Program-made: the position numbers and the translations under genes
Origin: UBA1847 sp942492205
GTDB lineage: Bacteria; Pseudomonadota; Gammaproteobacteria; Steroidobacterales; Woeseiaceae
Assembly: GCA_942492205.1 (NCBI GenBank)
Contig: CALODT010000001.1
Span: 1,736,001 to 1,800,000, forward strand
Length of the DNA: 64,000 nucleotides
Direction: 5' to 3'
Shown: piece after piece, positions 34,467-45,691 of the stretch
Layout: the number at the start of each line of letters is the position of its first letter
How positions within the stretch are numbered: the stretch's first letter is position 1
The notes under the pieces: generated by a model
Database searches by the model: none
What the model was told of the DNA's origin: nothing
What the model saw: the letters and a program-made list of their open reading frames with translations, nothing else

Positions 34467-36572
34467 CTAGAATCGTGACTCCATTTTCTCCAGCTGTTCC
34501 GTTGCCGCCTTGCGCATTTGCGCGGGAATGTCATCGTCCTTCAGCATCTCCCGGGCTTCGGACGGATTCGAGCGCATCAACTGATAGATGTATTGGACTT
34601 TTGCCTGGCTACGTTTCTTGGGGTCGGAAATTGACGAAATGAGCTTCTTCTGGGGGCCGGCCATCGACTGCAGTTGGGAAGACATTCGCAGGATTGCATC
34701 GTCCCGTTCCGGCCCTTTTGGCAGGCTTGATAACCACCGCTCGGCCGCGACTGGGTCTCTCGCATGCCAGCTCGAGGCAACGCGCCCCGCGGCAAATGAC
34801 CGTAAGCGCTGATCACTAATCCTGTCCAGCCATTGCGCTGCTTCCTGGGGATTCGTTTCGACGTGTTGCGCGATGATCTGCTGATACGCCTGGTCTTTGG
34901 CCCCACTGCTGCTGATCTGATCCGCAAACTGCCTGGCAGCCAGAACATCAACCCGGGCAAGACCTGCCACCACCGAGGTCTGCATTTCCCCGTAACCTGG
35001 CTGGCCTTCGAATTGCTGTATGAATGCCTGCGCCTCGGCCGGCGAGCGACTGCTGGCGATATTCTGTGCGACCTGCTTGCTCAGCTTCAGCCGCTCTTGC
35101 TTGTCGACCTTCGGCAGCAGACGGATTACGGCATCGACGTCCGTCCATATCAGATGCTCGGCTGCGCCGACGATCATCTGGCTCGCCGTCGCATCGTCCT
35201 GCCTCAGTATCCAGTCGACCGCCGCGTCAGGATCCATGTAGGCCCATGTGCCGATGAACTGCTTGCCTGCCGCCATCCTCTGCTTTTCGTCTGGAATCTG
35301 CTCCAGCAATAGCGCTGCGCCAGCTGGGTCCTCCATCGCGATGGTTTGTATGACATTCCCGACCAGGAAATCGCGGCCTCCAAACCTGCTTGTGTTGATC
35401 TTGGTGTTCAGAGCCTCTTGCATGGCCAATTCCGGGTTCGTTTTCGCAATCTCGGCCAGCACCGACATGTGCAAAGCAGGAAACCGTCCCCCCTCGTTTT
35501 CCTTCGCCCACGCGAGAGCTTCCTCCGGGCTCTTCTTCGCCAGTTCGGAGGCTATTGCAGCGCCGAGGACCTGTCGATCCTCGGCGGATCGTGCGTACTC
35601 AAAGTACTGGCGGGCCGCATCGAGATCGGTGCTCGCAAGCTTCTGTACCGCCGCCGCAATCTGCAGGTCACGTCCGCGCCCTCGCCCTCGCCCGTCGGCC
35701 AGCCATTGCTCGATGGTCGCCGCCGGGTTGTCGTTGGCAATCTCTCTGTTGACCGTTTCGGTGAACTGCCGACGAATGACGGGACTGCCAAATCCCCTGG
35801 CAAGTTCGAGGGCAGCGCCCGGATCACGGCGGGCAAGATAATCCGCGAGGAAGGAAACGTATTCATCTTGGGTTGCGCCGCGTTCGAGTCCGTTAATGAA
35901 CTCGATCGCGGCCTCCGGCGATGTGTCAGCAAGCCTGTAAATGTAGCGAGCACGAGTCGAACGGTCCGGTTCGATACCGAGTTCCGTGGCAATTCGCTCC
36001 GTAATGTCGTTGCCCCCATAGCCGAAGGCAGAGTAGAGACTTTGCGCGGCGAGTTTTTGTCCAGCGAGCGACGTCTCGGCCTTGGCGGCGAACAGCGCGT
36101 CATCGAGATCCCGGCGTGCCCAGGCCCTCCAGATCACCCGCTCAATCCGCTGTCCGAGTGAAAAACTCTCTGCCCTGGCCAGTGCCAGCGCCGACCTGGG
36201 GTCTATTTCGCCAAGCCGCGAAAACAGGATCGACAGCATCTCCTGGCGCTCAAATTCGTCAGCCATTGCGTGCGCATCGAAAATCAGCGCCTGGAGGCGC
36301 GCAGAGTCCGCGCGTCCGGCCAGGAGGTACAGGGCTTCCCTCCTGGCGAAGCTGGATGGCAGAGCTACGATGTCGCCCATCGTCGCAATACGGGAGTAAG
36401 CGTCCTCACGATGACCATCGGCAATGGCCCTGGGCATCGTCGTTGACGCCGGCTCGCCAAGCACCTGCGGCGGGTTTGCCGGCTCTGCTCCAGGTCCGGT
36501 CTTGCCCACCAACACGGTGGCCAGCACACCCGCGCCAAGCCCGACAATTACCGCGACAAGGATTCTGGACAT
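34467..36572 (-). CDS. Large exported alpha-helical repeat protein
   Basis: A 701-residue protein. An N-terminal helix (ILVAVIVGLGAGVLATVLV) serves as signal anchor, then a Pro/Gly linker, then about 600 residues of irregular helical repeats of 30-45 residues. The repeats carry the pattern D-P/T-x-x-A-x-x-W/F (DPAGAALLLEQIPDEKQR, DPDAAVDWILRQDDA, NPQEAAQWLDRISDQRLR, DPVAAERWLSSLPKGPER). This resembles repeat proteins of planctomycetes and proteobacteria with no known function, and looks like a solenoid for protein binding. ATG at 36572 has GGGA upstream. It follows the phosphotransferase-kinase gene by 46 bases and is ended by a terminator. Confidence 0.75.
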   Translation of the reverse strand: MSRILVAVIVGLGAGVLATVLVGKTGPGAEPANPPQVLGEPASTTMPRAIADGHREDAYSRIATMGDIVALPSSFARREALYLLAGRADSARLQALIFDAHAMADEFERQEMLSILFSRLGEIDPRSALALARAESFSLGQRIERVIWRAWARRDLDDALFAAKAETSLAGQKLAAQSLYSAFGYGGNDITERIATELGIEPDRSTRARYIYRLADTSPEAAIEFINGLERGATQDEYVSFLADYLARRDPGAALELARGFGSPVIRRQFTETVNREIANDNPAATIEQWLADGRGRGRGRDLQIAAAVQKLASTDLDAARQYFEYARSAEDRQVLGAAIASELAKKSPEEALAWAKENEGGRFPALHMSVLAEIAKTNPELAMQEALNTKINTSRFGGRDFLVGNVIQTIAMEDPAGAALLLEQIPDEKQRMAAGKQFIGTWAYMDPDAAVDWILRQDDATASQMIVGAAEHLIWTDVDAVIRLLPKVDKQERLKLSKQVAQNIASSRSPAEAQAFIQQFEGQPGYGEMQTSVVAGLARVDVLAARQFADQISSSGAKDQAYQQIIAQHVETNPQEAAQWLDRISDQRLRSFAAGRVASSWHARDPVAAERWLSSLPKGPERDDAILRMSSQLQSMAGPQKKLISSISDPKKRSQAKVQYIYQLMRSNPSEAREMLKDDDIPAQMRKAATEQLEKMESRF

Positions 36573-36618
36573 ACAATCCCGCTCCACCTGGATACACAAT
36601 CGAAGCTATCCCGGCGAT

Positions 36619-38211
36619 TCAGTCCACGCCTTCGCTTCGGATTCTCCCTACGATCTCGTCGGCGTCAGGCTCACGATCGGTCGACACCGGGATCACCTTG
36701 ATCTGTTCCGCTACATTCAAAGGGTCGCATGTACGGCGTTGCAGATTCAATACCGCAACAGTCGCCTCCGACGCATCGGCGTGTGCCTGTTCCCGTAGGT
36801 CCAGGCGTCGGCGCAACTCCGTATCGCCCGCAGCGGTCGACACAAGCACCACCGGAACGCCTGCGCGTACTGCCAGTGCCGCAAGATCGGCGCGCTCGGT
36901 CTTTTTCAGGAAAGCCGCATCAACAATCGTGTGAAAGCCGCTTTTTAGCAGTTCGCCGGCGAGCTCGAGCAAGCGGCTGTAGACTCTTTGTTTGACGCCT
37001 TGCGAGTAGATGCCGGCCCCGGGTGCCGATTCCGTGCTCGCAGTTTCTTCAAGACCGAGGAGACGCTTGCGCTCGATATCGGAGCGAACACGAACGGCGG
37101 GCAGCCGCGTCAGCAACTGCGACGACAACCAGGTCTTGCCGGATCCCGAATAGCCGTGCATGCCGATCAGCATCGGACTCGGCTGCCTTATCCAGCGCAC
37201 CGCGACCGCCAGGTAATGTTTGACGCCGTCAATGTCCTTGCGGCGGTCCTCGTCCGTATCTCGATCGGTGCTGCGGATCGCCGCGACCTTGGCGCGAATC
37301 ATGCTGTGGTAAACAAAGTACAGGCCGAACACCGACATGCCGCCATAATCCCCGGTCTGCTCGAGATAGCGGTTCAGAAACGCGTACGCCAGGTCCTGCC
37401 GGGCACGCGCCACCAGGTCCATGACCAGGAACGCAATGTCACTCATCACGTCGATATTGCGCAGGTCCGGGCTGAACTCAATGCAATCGAACGCACGGAT
37501 TCCGTCCGGCAGGCGTACCAGGTTAGCCAGGTGGAGGTCACCATGGCATTCACGGACAAACCCGTCCTGGCGCCGCTGAATCAGCAGGGGTTTCATGGCA
37601 ATCAGCTCCCTGTCGGTCCACCGGTGTACCTCCCTCAGCAATGCCATATCGATCGTGCGCTCCACCGGCAGGAAGTTTTCCAGTATCGGTGCGCGGACTT
37701 TGCCGACGGATTCCGTGTCGTTCTCATACTCGATAACGCGCGCTGTTCGATGGCCAGCCGCCAGGGTCTCTGCCAGATCAAGGAGATCCTGCTGCCGCAG
37801 CAGGCCATCATCGAGTTGCCGGTCCAGCTGCGCGTCCTGCGGAAACTGGCGCATCTTGAGTGCGTACTCGATGGCTCCTTCGTCAGCCTCCCCTTCGCCC
37901 TGCAATATTGGTCTGTCCGGACTGCCGCCGATCGAGACCATGCCGATATACAGCTGTGGCGACCATTGCCGGTTCAGACGCAGCTCCTCCTCGCAGAAAT
38001 ATCGGCGTCGCTCGAGCGTCGAGAAATCCAGAAACCCGAGGTTCACGGCCTTCTTGATCTTGTAGGCGAATTGTCCTGTCAGAACCACCCACGAGATGTG
38101 TGTTTCAACAATCTCGACGTCGGAGACGGCATGCGGAAAACCGCGGGAATTTCGAAGCGCCGCTATGAGCTCGCGCTGTTGGGCCAGTCCAGCTTCAGGT
38201 TCACGAGACAT
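36619..38211 (-). CDS. Aminoglycoside-phosphotransferase-like/AAA kinase fusion
   Basis: A 530-residue two-domain protein. Residues about 10-330 form an APH-like kinase lobe: SWVVLTGQFAYKIKKAVNLG carries the ATP-binding Lys, ECHGDLHLANLVRLPDGI is the catalytic loop, and FDCIEFSPDLRNIDVMSD the metal site. Residues about 345-530 are a P-loop kinase: LIGMHGYSGSGKTWLSSQLL (Walker A), RSDIERKRLLG, then a LID-like region. This architecture is known from annotated bifunctional phosphotransferase/ATP-binding proteins of unknown substrate. ATG at 38211 lies 11 bases inside the 3' end of the patatin gene, so translation is coupled. It is complete, with both active sites intact. Confidence 0.87.
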   Translation of the reverse strand: MSREPEAGLAQQRELIAALRNSRGFPHAVSDVEIVETHISWVVLTGQFAYKIKKAVNLGFLDFSTLERRRYFCEEELRLNRQWSPQLYIGMVSIGGSPDRPILQGEGEADEGAIEYALKMRQFPQDAQLDRQLDDGLLRQQDLLDLAETLAAGHRTARVIEYENDTESVGKVRAPILENFLPVERTIDMALLREVHRWTDRELIAMKPLLIQRRQDGFVRECHGDLHLANLVRLPDGIRAFDCIEFSPDLRNIDVMSDIAFLVMDLVARARQDLAYAFLNRYLEQTGDYGGMSVFGLYFVYHSMIRAKVAAIRSTDRDTDEDRRKDIDGVKHYLAVAVRWIRQPSPMLIGMHGYSGSGKTWLSSQLLTRLPAVRVRSDIERKRLLGLEETASTESAPGAGIYSQGVKQRVYSRLLELAGELLKSGFHTIVDAAFLKKTERADLAALAVRAGVPVVLVSTAAGDTELRRRLDLREQAHADASEATVAVLNLQRRTCDPLNVAEQIKVIPVSTDREPDADEIVGRIRSEGVD

Positions 38212-39106
38212 CAGGCAGATCTGGCGCGACCCGCTGCACCGCCTCGTAGCCCGACTCGATAGCTTCAGCGGCACGATGCCAGTCCATCAGGTGGAAATCG
38301 TCCAGGTGCGGAGTCACGAGTAGGTTCGGTGGGTTACCGGCCATGCGCGAGCGTGAGATCTGGTCCTGCATGATGTTGATCGTCGATTGCATCACCTCGA
38401 GCATGCCTGGCTCACTCGGTGGGCGCTCCGATCGAAGTGAGCCTACGAAGTTCTCCAGCAACCCGGACCAGCGCGCAAAGAGTTCGGTACCGGCATCAGC
38501 CGACAGACTCGCGTCCGGCTTCGCATCTTGCGCGCTCGGCAATTTGCGTGTTTCCGTCTTGACCATTGGCTGATTGAGATTGACGGCAATGACGTAGTCA
38601 GCGCCCATCGCCCGGCAGAGTGACACCGGCACCGGATTCAGCACACCCCCGTCGATGAGCCATCGACCATCATAGTGGATGGGCGTAAAGAGCCCGGGCA
38701 AGCCACTGGATGCGCGCACAGCACTCAGTATCGAGCCTTTTTGCAGCCACACCTCCTGACCGGTGTGCAGGTCGACCGCCATGGTACCGAAACGCCGCGG
38801 CAGCGACTCGATCGGCCGGTCACGCATCTTCTCGCCGACAGCGCGCATCAGGCGGTTGCCTCTCATCATGCCACCGCCGGAAAAGCTGGCATCCAGCAGC
38901 CGCCAGACGTCGATCTTGGTCAATGAGCGAGCCCAGGCTTCCAGCTCGTCGAGTTGTTCGCTGGCGTAAGCGGCCGCCACCAGGGAGCCCGAGGACGAGC
39001 CTGTAACGATCTCCGGTTCGATACCGCGTTCGAGCAAGGCGCGCAGCACACCGATATGCGACCAGCCGCGCGCCGAGCCGCTGCCGAGTGCGAGTCCAAG
39101 CTTCAT
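38201..39106 (-). CDS. Patatin-like phospholipase (RssA-type)
   Basis: A 301-residue cytoplasmic patatin-family hydrolase. LALGSGSARGWSHIGVLRAL supplies the glycine-rich oxyanion hole, EIVTGSSSGSLVAAAYA the nucleophile serine (GSSSG) near residue 41, and WLIDGGVLNPVPVSLCRAMG the Asp of the Ser-Asp dyad near residue 153. It resembles RssA/YlbK-like enzymes that cleave acyl chains from phospholipids. The start is ATG at 39106. The gene is coupled at its 3' end to the phosphotransferase-kinase gene, with an 11-base overlap. The substrate within the operon is unknown. Confidence 0.92.
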   Translation of the reverse strand: MKLGLALGSGSARGWSHIGVLRALLERGIEPEIVTGSSSGSLVAAAYASEQLDELEAWARSLTKIDVWRLLDASFSGGGMMRGNRLMRAVGEKMRDRPIESLPRRFGTMAVDLHTGQEVWLQKGSILSAVRASSGLPGLFTPIHYDGRWLIDGGVLNPVPVSLCRAMGADYVIAVNLNQPMVKTETRKLPSAQDAKPDASLSADAGTELFARWSGLLENFVGSLRSERPPSEPGMLEVMQSTINIMQDQISRSRMAGNPPNLLVTPHLDDFHLMDWHRAAEAIESGYEAVQRVAPDLPDVS

Positions 39107-39132
39107 ACCTTGACCCCGCGACTGCATCCTCG

Positions 39133-39732
39133 CTAGCCCCCTGTTTCAGACGGCCAGGTAACGCTGAAGGCACCGCGAACATCCCCGAGTTCGTAACCCA
39201 CCGCGAGGTCATTCGGATACTCTTGCTGAAGCACTTCTTGCAGGGCCGGCGCGATAACGTCTCCATGGCATGCGAGGCAAACGCCGTCGGTGGGAATCGC
39301 CCGCATGTACTGGCTCGAACCGCTCGAATGGGACTCGAAGAACTCCAGCGGTGCCGTCGACTTCGCAGCCTTCGCCTGCTGATCAAACCCTCTCAATACA
39401 GGCAGCTGCCAGGCTTGCGGTGCGTTGGCCGGGTTTCTGTAGCGCAGGCTGGTTCGAGTCACATGTGCGCCGCTTTGCTCCGAGATGTCCGCTGCGATTC
39501 GCGGCGCAACTTCTTTGCAGACTTTTACGGCCTGGACCGGCCCACCTTCCTGCAAAGCCGACTTGAGCTCGGCCTGCAGCTGCATGCCAAAAGTCTTGAC
39601 GAGCGCGCGACTCCGATCGAGCTGCGGATCGTCCACGTCTTCGGCGACGCACGCCGAGACTGCAACAGCGAGGAGAACCACCCATGCCCTGTCAGGCGCT
39701 GCGAATTTCCTGCGACGGTTTTTCATAAGCAT
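39133..39732 (-). CDS. DUF3365 lipoprotein with one haem-binding motif
   Basis: A 199-residue exported protein. The signal ends in VAVSACVAE, a lipobox-like sequence, so it is probably lipid-anchored. The domain is DUF3365 (Tll0287-like): LKSALQEGGPVQAVKVCKEV, SLRYRNPANAPQAWQLPVLR, and DGVCLACHGDVIAPALQEVL, which has a CxxCH motif for covalent haem c. Such domains act as redox or heme-based sensors. The ccm operon near the right edge would supply the haem-attachment machinery. It overlaps the end of the PLP-enzyme gene by about 40 bases. ATG at 39732, or two codons later. Confidence 0.82.
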   Translation of the reverse strand: MLMKNRRRKFAAPDRAWVVLLAVAVSACVAEDVDDPQLDRSRALVKTFGMQLQAELKSALQEGGPVQAVKVCKEVAPRIAADISEQSGAHVTRTSLRYRNPANAPQAWQLPVLRGFDQQAKAAKSTAPLEFFESHSSGSSQYMRAIPTDGVCLACHGDVIAPALQEVLQQEYPNDLAVGYELGDVRGAFSVTWPSETGG

Positions 39733-40951
39733 CCACGATCCCAGTCTTCTTCAGGGCAGCCAGCAACTGCGACCAGCGCTGTTCCAAGGTGCCCGTATAG
39801 CCAATCGACACGCGTACAAGCCCGGGAGAAATGCCGGCCAGCGCCTGGTCTTCATCGCTCATCTCACTGGACGTGCTCGATCCGGAGCAGGACATCAGCG
39901 TATCGAAGTAGCCGAGGCTGACCGCGAGATACCCGAATCGCTGCTCGTTTTGCAGGCAGGACATCAGGTCGTTCGCCGCGGCGGCGTCCTGCACGTCGAT
40001 CGTAAAGATGCCGCCATAGCCATATTCGGCGGATCGCAATCCGTTGAACAGGTCATGGTCCGGGTGGTCCGGCAGGCCGGGATAGGTGACATGCAGACCC
40101 ATCTTGTGCAGGCGTCGCGACAGCTCCAAAGCCCGCTTGCCATGCTCTGCCATTCGTAGCGGCAGATGAGGTATGCGAAGGCTGACACTCGCGGCGATGC
40201 CAGGATCCATCGTCGGGCCAAGCAGCATCAGCGGACCGGTGTGCAGATCCATGAGTTCGCTGATGAACGCCTCCGTACCGCATATGGCCCCTGCAATGAC
40301 ATCCGAAGCGCCGCTGATGAACTTGGTAATGCTGTGCACGACGACATCGGCCCCCAGTTCCGCCGGCCTCAGGATGAGCGGACTGAAGGTATTGTCGACG
40401 ACCAGGCGGGCCCCTCGCGTATGCGCAATGTCGGCAAGCTCGGGTATGTTCGCCACGCGCAAGGTCGGATTCGAGACGCTTTCCGTAAACACCAGGCGCG
40501 TCTTCTCAGTGATAGCTGATGCGACTTCGTCGGGATTAGCAATATCGACAAAGGTCGTCCGGATACCGCATTTCTCGGGGAGGAAATCGCTCAGCAATGC
40601 GTGTGTGCCGCCATAGATCGCATTCGATGCGACGATTTCGTCACCGCTCACGCAGATCCCAAGGATAGCGCCGGAAATCGCTGCCATCCCGCTGGCCGTG
40701 CAGTAGGCAGCTTCCGTGCCCTCCATGGCCGCAATCTGGCGACCGAGATTATAGACGGTCGGGTTAAAATGACGGCCATACAGGTAGCAGCCCTTGTCGG
40801 GGCCTTTACGGCCCTCGAACATCTCGGGCATTGTCGCGGGGTCCATCACGGTGAAGGTCGTGCTTGCCTCGATGGACATGTTCACGCCACCGTGCTCCCC
40901 GAACTCGTGACGCAGGTACGCCAGGTCCTCGATCGGGTTTCGCTTCTTCAT
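39692..40951 (-). CDS. Cys/Met-metabolism PLP enzyme (gamma-lyase-like)
   Basis: A 419-residue fold type I PLP enzyme of the cystathionine/methionine gamma-lyase family. It has LYGRHFNPTVYNLGRQIAAM (phosphate-contacting Tyr-Arg), TASGMAAISGAILGIC, VFTESVSNPTLRV, LVVDNTFSPLILRPAELGAD and SITKFISGASDVIAGAICG, where the Lys forms the Schiff base. The N-terminal lead-in (IEDLAYLRHEFGEHGGVNMS) is typical of a subgroup annotated simply as aminotransferase or lyase. The reaction is probably gamma-elimination of a sulfur amino acid. It begins right after the stop codon of the EamA gene (TGA-ATG), a sign of an exporter-enzyme pair. Confidence 0.9.
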   Translation of the reverse strand: MKKRNPIEDLAYLRHEFGEHGGVNMSIEASTTFTVMDPATMPEMFEGRKGPDKGCYLYGRHFNPTVYNLGRQIAAMEGTEAAYCTASGMAAISGAILGICVSGDEIVASNAIYGGTHALLSDFLPEKCGIRTTFVDIANPDEVASAITEKTRLVFTESVSNPTLRVANIPELADIAHTRGARLVVDNTFSPLILRPAELGADVVVHSITKFISGASDVIAGAICGTEAFISELMDLHTGPLMLLGPTMDPGIAASVSLRIPHLPLRMAEHGKRALELSRRLHKMGLHVTYPGLPDHPDHDLFNGLRSAEYGYGGIFTIDVQDAAAANDLMSCLQNEQRFGYLAVSLGYFDTLMSCSGSSTSSEMSDEDQALAGISPGLVRVSIGYTGTLEQRWSQLLAALKKTGIVDAYEKPSQEIRSA

Positions 40952-41821
40952 TCAGTGCTCTTTCAGTACCAGTACGTTGCCAAACAACACCAGCGCAGCG
41001 CCGCCGATGATCGCCAGATCGAGACGCAGCCCTTCGAACACTATGGATAACAGCAGCGCCACGACCGGGAACATGACCGTCGCGTAACCGGCCCGGTGGG
41101 CGCCTATCCGGCCCAGCAAGGTCAGGTAGGCCCCGAATGCGATTACTGATCCAAATATTGCCAAATACGCCAGGGAAGCGATGTACGTAAAAGTCGCGTC
41201 AAACGTGAAGGCCTGGCCGCGGCCTGCGCTGATTATGGCGGTCAGCAACGCACCGTAAAACATCCCCCAGGCATTGGCCTGCAGCACCGGCAGCGCTCGC
41301 TGCTGCGCGCCCTGTGAAATGATGTTGCCGATGGATGCCATGAGTGCGCCCAGCAAAGCCAGCAGAGAGCCGTACAGAACGCTGTCCGAGAGCGACAGAG
41401 AGCCGACCTGCGGCGCGAACAGCACGACGATGCCAATGATGCCCAGCAAGGCGCCAAGCAGGACCCGTGCGCCTGCCCGGGTGCGAAACACCAGTCGGGA
41501 AAGCACGATGTTGATCCACAGCATCATGGAGAAGACGATGGCCGCCAGGGCCGAGGTGATGTGGACCTGTGCGCGGTAGGCAAAGATGTAGTTCAGACAG
41601 AACAGGAAGGTGCCCAACAGGGCGAACCATACATGAGTATTTAGGTTAAAAGAAAGGTTTAACTCTCTGTATTTACAATAGATAAACAGGACTATCGAGG
41701 CGATTGTGTAACGATAGACAATGCTCACCTCGGGGGCTACAACGCCCAACTGGAACTCGATCGCCAACCAGGTTGAGCCCCAGATCAGGACGGTAACAAG
41801 GTACAAGACGCGGTTGCTCAT
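40952..41821 (-). CDS. EamA/DMT family transporter
   Basis: A 289-residue inner-membrane protein of the drug/metabolite transporter superfamily with ten predicted helices in two EamA repeats. It opens NRVLYLVTVLIWGSTWLAIE, and contains AFRAQ-type signature YRAQVHITSALAAIVFSMML in repeat 1 and ANAWGMFYGALLTAI with FGSVIAFGAYLTLLGRIGAH in repeat 2. Likely cargo is an amino acid or sulfur metabolite, because the PLP lyase gene abuts its stop. ATG at 41821 is the family-like start; a longer reading to 41908 overlaps the upstream gene. The 41640-41700 stretch is AT-rich but in frame. Confidence 0.92.
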   Translation of the reverse strand: MSNRVLYLVTVLIWGSTWLAIEFQLGVVAPEVSIVYRYTIASIVLFIYCKYRELNLSFNLNTHVWFALLGTFLFCLNYIFAYRAQVHITSALAAIVFSMMLWINIVLSRLVFRTRAGARVLLGALLGIIGIVVLFAPQVGSLSLSDSVLYGSLLALLGALMASIGNIISQGAQQRALPVLQANAWGMFYGALLTAIISAGRGQAFTFDATFTYIASLAYLAIFGSVIAFGAYLTLLGRIGAHRAGYATVMFPVVALLLSIVFEGLRLDLAIIGGAALVLFGNVLVLKEH

Positions 41822-41837
41822 GGTCTGCGGGCCGCTG

Positions 41838-42848
41838 TCACAGGCATCGGCGGGCAAATTCCTTGACCAGCTTGTCCTCGTTTTCTGCGGCCTTGAAGAA
41901 ATCCTCAATGTAACGGTATTGCCGTTGCCGATTCTTATCGGTCAGGCCGGGCAGCTCCGAAATCACCTTCAGAATCGCTTCGCGCCGCTCCACGACGGCA
42001 CGGATTGCCGTTCGTCGCGTCTGGTCGTCCGTGCAGTAACCGCGGTAACGCCGGGTGCGCACGCTGCGCAGTCGCAATTCCGGCTGCGGTTTCGCATAGC
42101 GGGCACCGACGAGGCCAGACATGTCGAAATCATAGGGCACGTAGTAGCTGTTGCCGCCCACCGTAAACAGCTTGCCGTTATGGCAACAGAATTCATCGTG
42201 GTAGTAGCGCACCAGCGACCAGTCCGTGTTGCCTATCAGGTAGTGAAACACGTACACGAGCGCGGCATGGTTGCTGTCGAGCAGGCTCCGCGCCACGTCG
42301 CGAACCAGAAGCGGATCGCCGCCAACACGCGCTGCAAATCCCTGATCGGATTCGACGAAAAATGCGTATCGAGTGATCGGATCGGCCGCCGCATCGTCGG
42401 TATCGACGTAACGTACACGCAGCAGTCGGGGTCGAAAACTGATGTCGGTGAGAACATTGAGGATGCGGTAGGCCGCGTACTCCTCCAGCAGATTCTGCTC
42501 GTACTCCGCACTGCCCTTGCAGTGAGTCACCAGCTTGAGTTTATCCTGGCCTGCAAGAACACTATCGGCCACGTCCTTGCGCGCGAAATTCAGCCGCAAC
42601 GGCGGGAAGCGGCAGTACTCAACGCGACTCTTGCCGCGAACCCGGACCGCAACATCAAAAGCCTCGCCGTCGACCGTCAACGAGAACGCCTGCTCGCGCC
42701 GTCCTGTCGTGTCCTCGATGGTCGCCGACAGCGGCCCCGCCAGCGTAATGTCGATTGGCGCGTCGTCCTCGAAGAGCGGCGCGGCCTGTATCGCTGCTGG
42801 CCCTGCGAGAATGGCCAGCAGTGCGAGCGCAGCCCTGACCGGACGCAC
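41838..42848 (-). CDS. Exported CotH-like protein
   Basis: A 336-residue exported protein with a signal peptide (AALALLAILAGPAAIQAA). The body resembles CotH-type kinase-like proteins: VRVRGKSRVEYCRFPPLRLN, KLKLVTHCKGS, LEEYAAYRILNVLTDISFR and FVESDQGFAARVGGDPLLVR. The segments YLIGNTDWSLVRYYHDEF and YYVPYDFDMSGLVGARYA follow, with the D-F-D metal-type motif seen in this family. CotH proteins phosphorylate spore-coat or secreted proteins in other bacteria; activity here is inferred only. The start is GTG at 42848, four bases after the IorB-like stop, which ties it to the hydroxylase operon. Confidence 0.7.
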   Translation of the reverse strand: MRPVRAALALLAILAGPAAIQAAPLFEDDAPIDITLAGPLSATIEDTTGRREQAFSLTVDGEAFDVAVRVRGKSRVEYCRFPPLRLNFARKDVADSVLAGQDKLKLVTHCKGSAEYEQNLLEEYAAYRILNVLTDISFRPRLLRVRYVDTDDAAADPITRYAFFVESDQGFAARVGGDPLLVRDVARSLLDSNHAALVYVFHYLIGNTDWSLVRYYHDEFCCHNGKLFTVGGNSYYVPYDFDMSGLVGARYAKPQPELRLRSVRTRRYRGYCTDDQTRRTAIRAVVERREAILKVISELPGLTDKNRQRQYRYIEDFFKAAENEDKLVKEFARRCL

Positions 42849-42851
42849 CGG

Positions 42852-45103
<2,252 letters not shown>

Positions 45104-45107
<4 letters not shown>

Positions 45108-45562
45108 GACTGCTCCTCCGCGGCGCGGTGGATCGCCTTGCGAATGCGAGTGTAGGTTCCGCAGCGGCAGATATTGCCGCTCATGGCCGCATCGATATCG
45201 GCGTCGGTTGGCTTGGGAATTCTCTCGAGCAGCGCCACCGCACTCATGATCTGACCGGACTGGCAGTAACCGCATTGCGCCACGTTCAGCTCGCGCCAGG
45301 CAACCTGAACCGGATGGTTGCCCTCGGTGTCGAGGCCTTCGATCGTCGTCACGTTTCGCCCGGCCGCCGCTGATACCGGAATAACACAGGAGCGGATAAC
45401 CTGGCCGTCCATATGCACGTTACAGGAACCGCACAGTGCCTTGCCGCACCCGAACTTGGTGCCTGTCAACCCGGCCAGGTCCCGTATTGCCCACAATAGC
45501 GGCATATCCGGCTCCACTTCGAGCGATACGGCCTGCCCGTTGATAGTCAGTTCGATGGCCAT
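45104..45562 (-). CDS. [2Fe-2S] subunit, IorA-like hydroxylase
   Basis: A 152-residue ferredoxin-type small subunit of a molybdenum hydroxylase. The plant-type cluster is held by FGCGKALCGSCNVHMDG and a later Cys (IRSCVIP), and the C-terminal helical cluster by AQCGYCQSGQIM and NICRCGTYTRI. It passes electrons from the Mo site of the large subunit. ATG at 45562 has AGGAGAG eight bases upstream; reading from 45577 adds five residues without support. Electrons probably go to a cytochrome. The large subunit gene overlaps its stop by four bases, so the two are made together. Confidence 0.94.
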
Positions 45563-45691
45563 GGTGTCTCTCCTCATCCAGGCGTGTTTCGAGCTTGCCC
45601 GCTGATACTAACAAATGGCTCGCTTGCGACCTAACACCAAATTGTGACGCCGGCGTCGGCACGAGGGCAGCCGAAACCGGATAATCGCTGC

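Noticed and set aside
36988..38262. Long plus-strand open frame of about 424 codons opposite the phosphotransferase-kinase gene
   Set aside because: It is the antisense shadow of a gene with intact kinase motifs, and its translation is Arg/Gln/His-rich without any domain.
41640..41700. AT-rich patch within the EamA transporter gene, possible small insertion
   Set aside because: The reading frame and the helix pattern of the transporter continue through it without interruption.
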